From: Ornithodoros turicata
Taxonomy: Eukaryota > Arthropoda > Arachnida > Ixodida > Argasidae
Direction: 5' to 3'
NCBI RefSeq assembly: GCF_037126465.1
Contig: NW_026999296.1
Coordinates: 310,001 to 374,000 of the forward strand
DNA: 64,000 nt
The notes under the pieces were generated by a model. The model ran no database searches. It saw only the letters and a list, made by a program, of their open reading frames with translations, and was not told where the DNA came from. A program made the position numbers and the translations under genes. This document shows positions 61,760 through 64,000 of this stretch, piece by piece. How positions within the stretch are numbered: position 1 is the first letter of the stretch; each line of letters starts with the position of its first letter.

Positions 61760-61995
61760 TTCCCATTCCTTGCCCTCCCGTAGCGGCTCAATTAATTGTA
61801 ACACGGCCCTAAATTTTCTATTGCAGATACATACCGTTATGTCGATGTCATTGCAACAAAAATACACAAAAGGGGATAAGTCGACTTATCATCTTATTAT
61901 ATACAGAGGCTCAATTCTGAGACCCGCAGATATGTTCTGCACTGAGTGATATGGAAGAACAATTTACCTATATTTCCGGAAAACCTTTCATGTTT
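61760..61995. repeat. GGGGATAAGTCGA repeat, inverted copy of 18055-18490
   Basis: Contains CCCGTAGCGGCTCAATTAAT, GTCATTGCAACAAAAATAC, AAAAGGGGATAAGTCGACTT, GAGGCTCAATTCTGAGAC and TATTTCCGGAAAACCTTTCA, in reverse complement to the 18-kb pair. Confidence 0.65.
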
Positions 61996-62589
61996 CACGA
62001 GAAGCCCACCCTGTAATCTGACCTATATCGTAAGTAAACACCGTTTCTGAAACGTGACAAAACGCGCGCAAACAAACGATTCCAAGCATACCAAGTAATG
62101 AAATGAATTCATTGGATACGTTGAAACACTTGAAAAGCACTACAAATGAAACACTTAAGCAATCCACAAATAATATTGATCGTTTTTCTTCATTTATGGT
62201 GCGGGATATTAAGCGTTACCCCCGGTTAACGTGCTAGTTCTTCAGTTACCGGTAACTGAATGATTAGGTAAACTGACACAGTCTTGACAACTTTACAAGA
62301 CTTAATTTAGTACCAAATGACGTCATTTCAACCGGTTCTTGAGTTCGGTCCCGTATGTACCGTCGACGCCACGCTAGCCACCAAGCAGGTACCTAATCTG
62401 CATGGCCGAGCAGAAGGTTGCTAAAACATTGCCATGCTTCATTGTGTCCAGCACGAAATTTCAACACCTCGCGGACTTATATGCTGAAGATATCGACAAT
62501 CATGTTCCTCCGATGTGAACAACGGAAATTGATATTCTGAGGCTGGAACACAGAATAAAGGACAACACAACACTCAGAACATTAGTTAC
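61996..62589. other. Intronic DNA, no recognised feature
   Basis: 62530-62575 resembles 44160-44200 and may be an extension of the SINE family below. Otherwise nothing is recognised. Confidence 0.35.
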
Positions 62590-62870
62590 TGTCGTGTCCA
62601 ACAGATACCGCTTGCGTAGCGCTGTCGTATGAATGTGTGCGTGGGAGAGAAAGCATGTAAGACTGAAAGTGGAATGAGTGAGTGAGTGGATGTCGTTGTC
62701 TCTTCAACTGACACAATCTTGCGTGTCCTTGGGGAGATGTGTAGGCTTAGCGCAATTGGTATAGCCTTGGACCGCCAATCCAGAAGATGTGGGTTCCAGT
62801 CCTACAGCTCGCTAACCTTTTCAGTGACATCTTTCTTTCATTCTTCCTATGTATTTCCACGTTTGGTGCA
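62590..62870 (+). mobile_element. tRNA-like SINE, intronic copy
   Basis: Best-preserved copy of the 44.2-44.7 kb family: leader (CCAACAGATACCGCTTGCG, GTATGAATGTGTGCGTGG, GAAAGTGGAATGAGTGAGTG), box A TAGCGCAATTGGTA (62748-62761), box B GGGTTCCAGTCCT (62791-62803), and tail CTCGCTAACCTTTTCAGTGA. The A to B distance fits a tRNA. It is antisense to the IAP gene and ends about 65 bp from a splice donor. Confidence 0.72.
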
Positions 62871-62934
62871 GCAGAGTCACATCCGCAAGCTATCATGGTG
62901 TCTTATATGCATTGCAAATAGACGCGGTACTCAC

Positions 62935-63178
62935 TTGGAACTTCCCTTGTTCTGACGTTTTGTGGTAAAGACACGACTTCACCTAGCGCCCTGCGTAGGT
63001 CTTGCTCCTCGAGCACGTCCACCAACCCCGTGCTGTTAAGTCTTGCGCGTATCGCTAACTCCACGATGTCCGGGTTGATGCCTTGTAAAATCAGGCGGCG
63101 GACAAGATATGATGATTTTAGGTTCACTACCAAGAACTCTGTTGCTTTGTCAGACTTGCTCCTTTCTGCAAGACTTCT
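62935..63178 (-). CDS. IAP-family protein, penultimate exon with UBA-like domain
   Basis: A 244-nt exon, open throughout, with acceptor TTGCCTTCCAG (a CTAAC branch-like site about 25 nt upstream) and donor GTGAGT. The encoded part LVRRLILQGINPDIVELAIR, then ARLNSTG and LEEQDLRRALGEVV, fits the UBA domain that lies before the RING in IAPs: first helix, a QGI turn where MGF/MGY is usual, then helices two and three. UBA domains bind ubiquitin chains. Phase matches the RING exon. The BIR-coding exons should lie beyond the right edge of the window; none was seen in 63179-64000. The Met-Val-Val frame start is not a real start; the exon begins upstream of it with RSLAERSKSDKATEF. Confidence 0.72.
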
Positions 63179-63629
63179 CTGGAAGGCAAAATGTTGCTAA
63201 GGTTAGAACCACTTTGATACGCTTGATACACGGGTAGCATTACTGTTTTTCCAGAGGGGGACGCCTACTAGAACGGCGTTTGTGCCTATTGACACATGAT
63301 AATTGAGAATCTGAGATCAGATTGCGCAGATCGATGCCCCACACGGTTCCTCCTAAATTCTCTATACTAACTTCTCTTTGTCTTACTCGTTATCACTGTC
63401 CTCTCTGTGATGTGATTCACTGATAGCCGGGTTTATTGTTGTTAGAGGCAAATTTAACATGATGTGTTTTTACCATACACACGGCAGCGACAACAGAGAC
63501 ATCCAGTACGAATCAGACTATGTGCAGTTCTGGGCATGTAACCACTTCGCTGAGGAAACCCAACCGACATAATTCGCCACTTGTCGTGCTCTACGGACGT
63601 CGACACTAGAGGTTGCGATCATTTTCCTA
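63179..63629. other. Probable IAP intron, no recognised feature
   Basis: Upstream intron in gene orientation. No BIR exon or repeat is recognised. Confidence 0.4.
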
Positions 63630-64000
63630 ACATGTTTCTGGCGCAGGATGGGGCTGTGATCAGCGTTCCCTGCTCGCAGTGCACGCGGCGTTGGTGAGGG
63701 CGACTGTGCTTTACAGCCTTCCTATACTGCACAGGATATCAACAACATCATTAAATACCCTTCGGTCCCTGTTTGCTCGAAGCCTTCGTCGCTGCCTCGG
63801 AGTTCCAAGATTGGCTGAAACACGGCAAGTACTGGCTGAAACTGGTGAACTCCTGATTGAGGTTCTACGTCAACGTGAAACGGCTTGGTACTTCCTCTGT
63901 TTGCGTGCTCACATTCCCCGTCACCCGCTCCTCAGGAAAATTCGATGCCGCCCTGAAAGCGACCTCTATCGAGTAGCGCAGAGGCTTCACTGGCTTCATA
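63630..64000 (+). pseudogene. Non-LTR retrotransposon C-terminal fragment, cut by window end
   Basis: The plus-strand frame is open to the window end. It reads WGCDQRSLLAVHAALVRATV, LYSLPILHRIS, RSLRRCLGVPRLAETRQVL and ETGELLIEVLRQRETAWYF. This is the region after the RT domain of LINE proteins (the Y-x-x-P-x-L..LG-x-P-R pattern of CR1/Jockey-like elements). It is 5' truncated and lies in the presumed IAP intron. Confidence 0.7.

Larger units (their letters stand above)
56750..62934 (-). other. Intron of the IAP gene (about 6.2 kb)
   Basis: Bounded by donor GTGAGT (62934-62929) and acceptor TTACAG (56755-56750). Exon phases agree: one base left over upstream and two bases taken downstream, giving an intact Lys codon. 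The intron contains a hAT-type element, copies of the GGGGATAAG repeat family and a tRNA-like SINE. The rest (56750-58020 and 61424-61700) shows nothing I recognise. Confidence 0.75.

Overview
This window is repeat-dense, AT-rich, intron-bearing animal DNA. It is most likely from an arachnid, and a tick is my best guess. That guess rests on a tRNA-derived SINE resembling tick SINEs, several GIY-YIG Penelope-like elements (PLEs) and an animal IAP gene in separate exons. I could not run a search, so the species is inference. Most of the 64 kb is mobile or tandem-repeat DNA.

Layout. 1-7.8 kb: SINE and retroelement fragments in otherwise unrecognised DNA. 7.8-12.5 kb: a 288-bp hammerhead repeat array (family B), a palindromic hammerhead element, and a decayed PLE on the minus strand. 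13-19 kb: a dead non-LTR retrotransposon piece, two hairpin MITEs and dispersed repeats. 19.6-24.1 kb: a 235-bp hammerhead array (family A') directly downstream of a second minus-strand PLE. 25.4-29.1 kb: a possible TIR element holding a 206-bp satellite. 31.6-43.9 kb: a giant inverted repeat with arms of about 5.4-6.5 kb around a 358-bp CpG-rich spacer. 44-49 kb: SINEs and two more PLE fragments. 50.1-53.2 kb: 13 nearly identical 236-bp repeats (family A) next to an assembly gap. 53.2-55.8 kb: PLE terminal repeats, a short PLE and more family B repeats. 56.6-63.2 kb: the last two coding exons of an IAP gene on the minus strand, whose 6.2-kb intron contains a 3-kb hAT-type element.

The main result is a PLE-retrozyme landscape. 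Three tandem-repeat families and the PLE terminal repeats carry type I hammerhead self-cleaving ribozyme motifs, recognisable from the CTGANGA and GAAA cores, stem II, and stem I strands that pair. Twenty-one copies keep an intact core. Whole arrays elsewhere share one core mutation (C3 to U in A', U4 to C in the 55-kb B array). Nearly every ribozyme-bearing block starts or ends at a (TA)n tract, and the breakpoints fall at matching places in the unit. Families A and B share two further conserved blocks. This fits non-autonomous circular-RNA retroelements (retrozymes) mobilised by the PLE enzyme, whose RT and GIY-YIG endonuclease fragments lie among them. The ribozyme fold is read from sequence; mobilisation by PLEs is inference.

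The only host gene I can support is the IAP gene. Its UBA-like exon and C-terminal RING exon have canonical splice sites and compatible phase.
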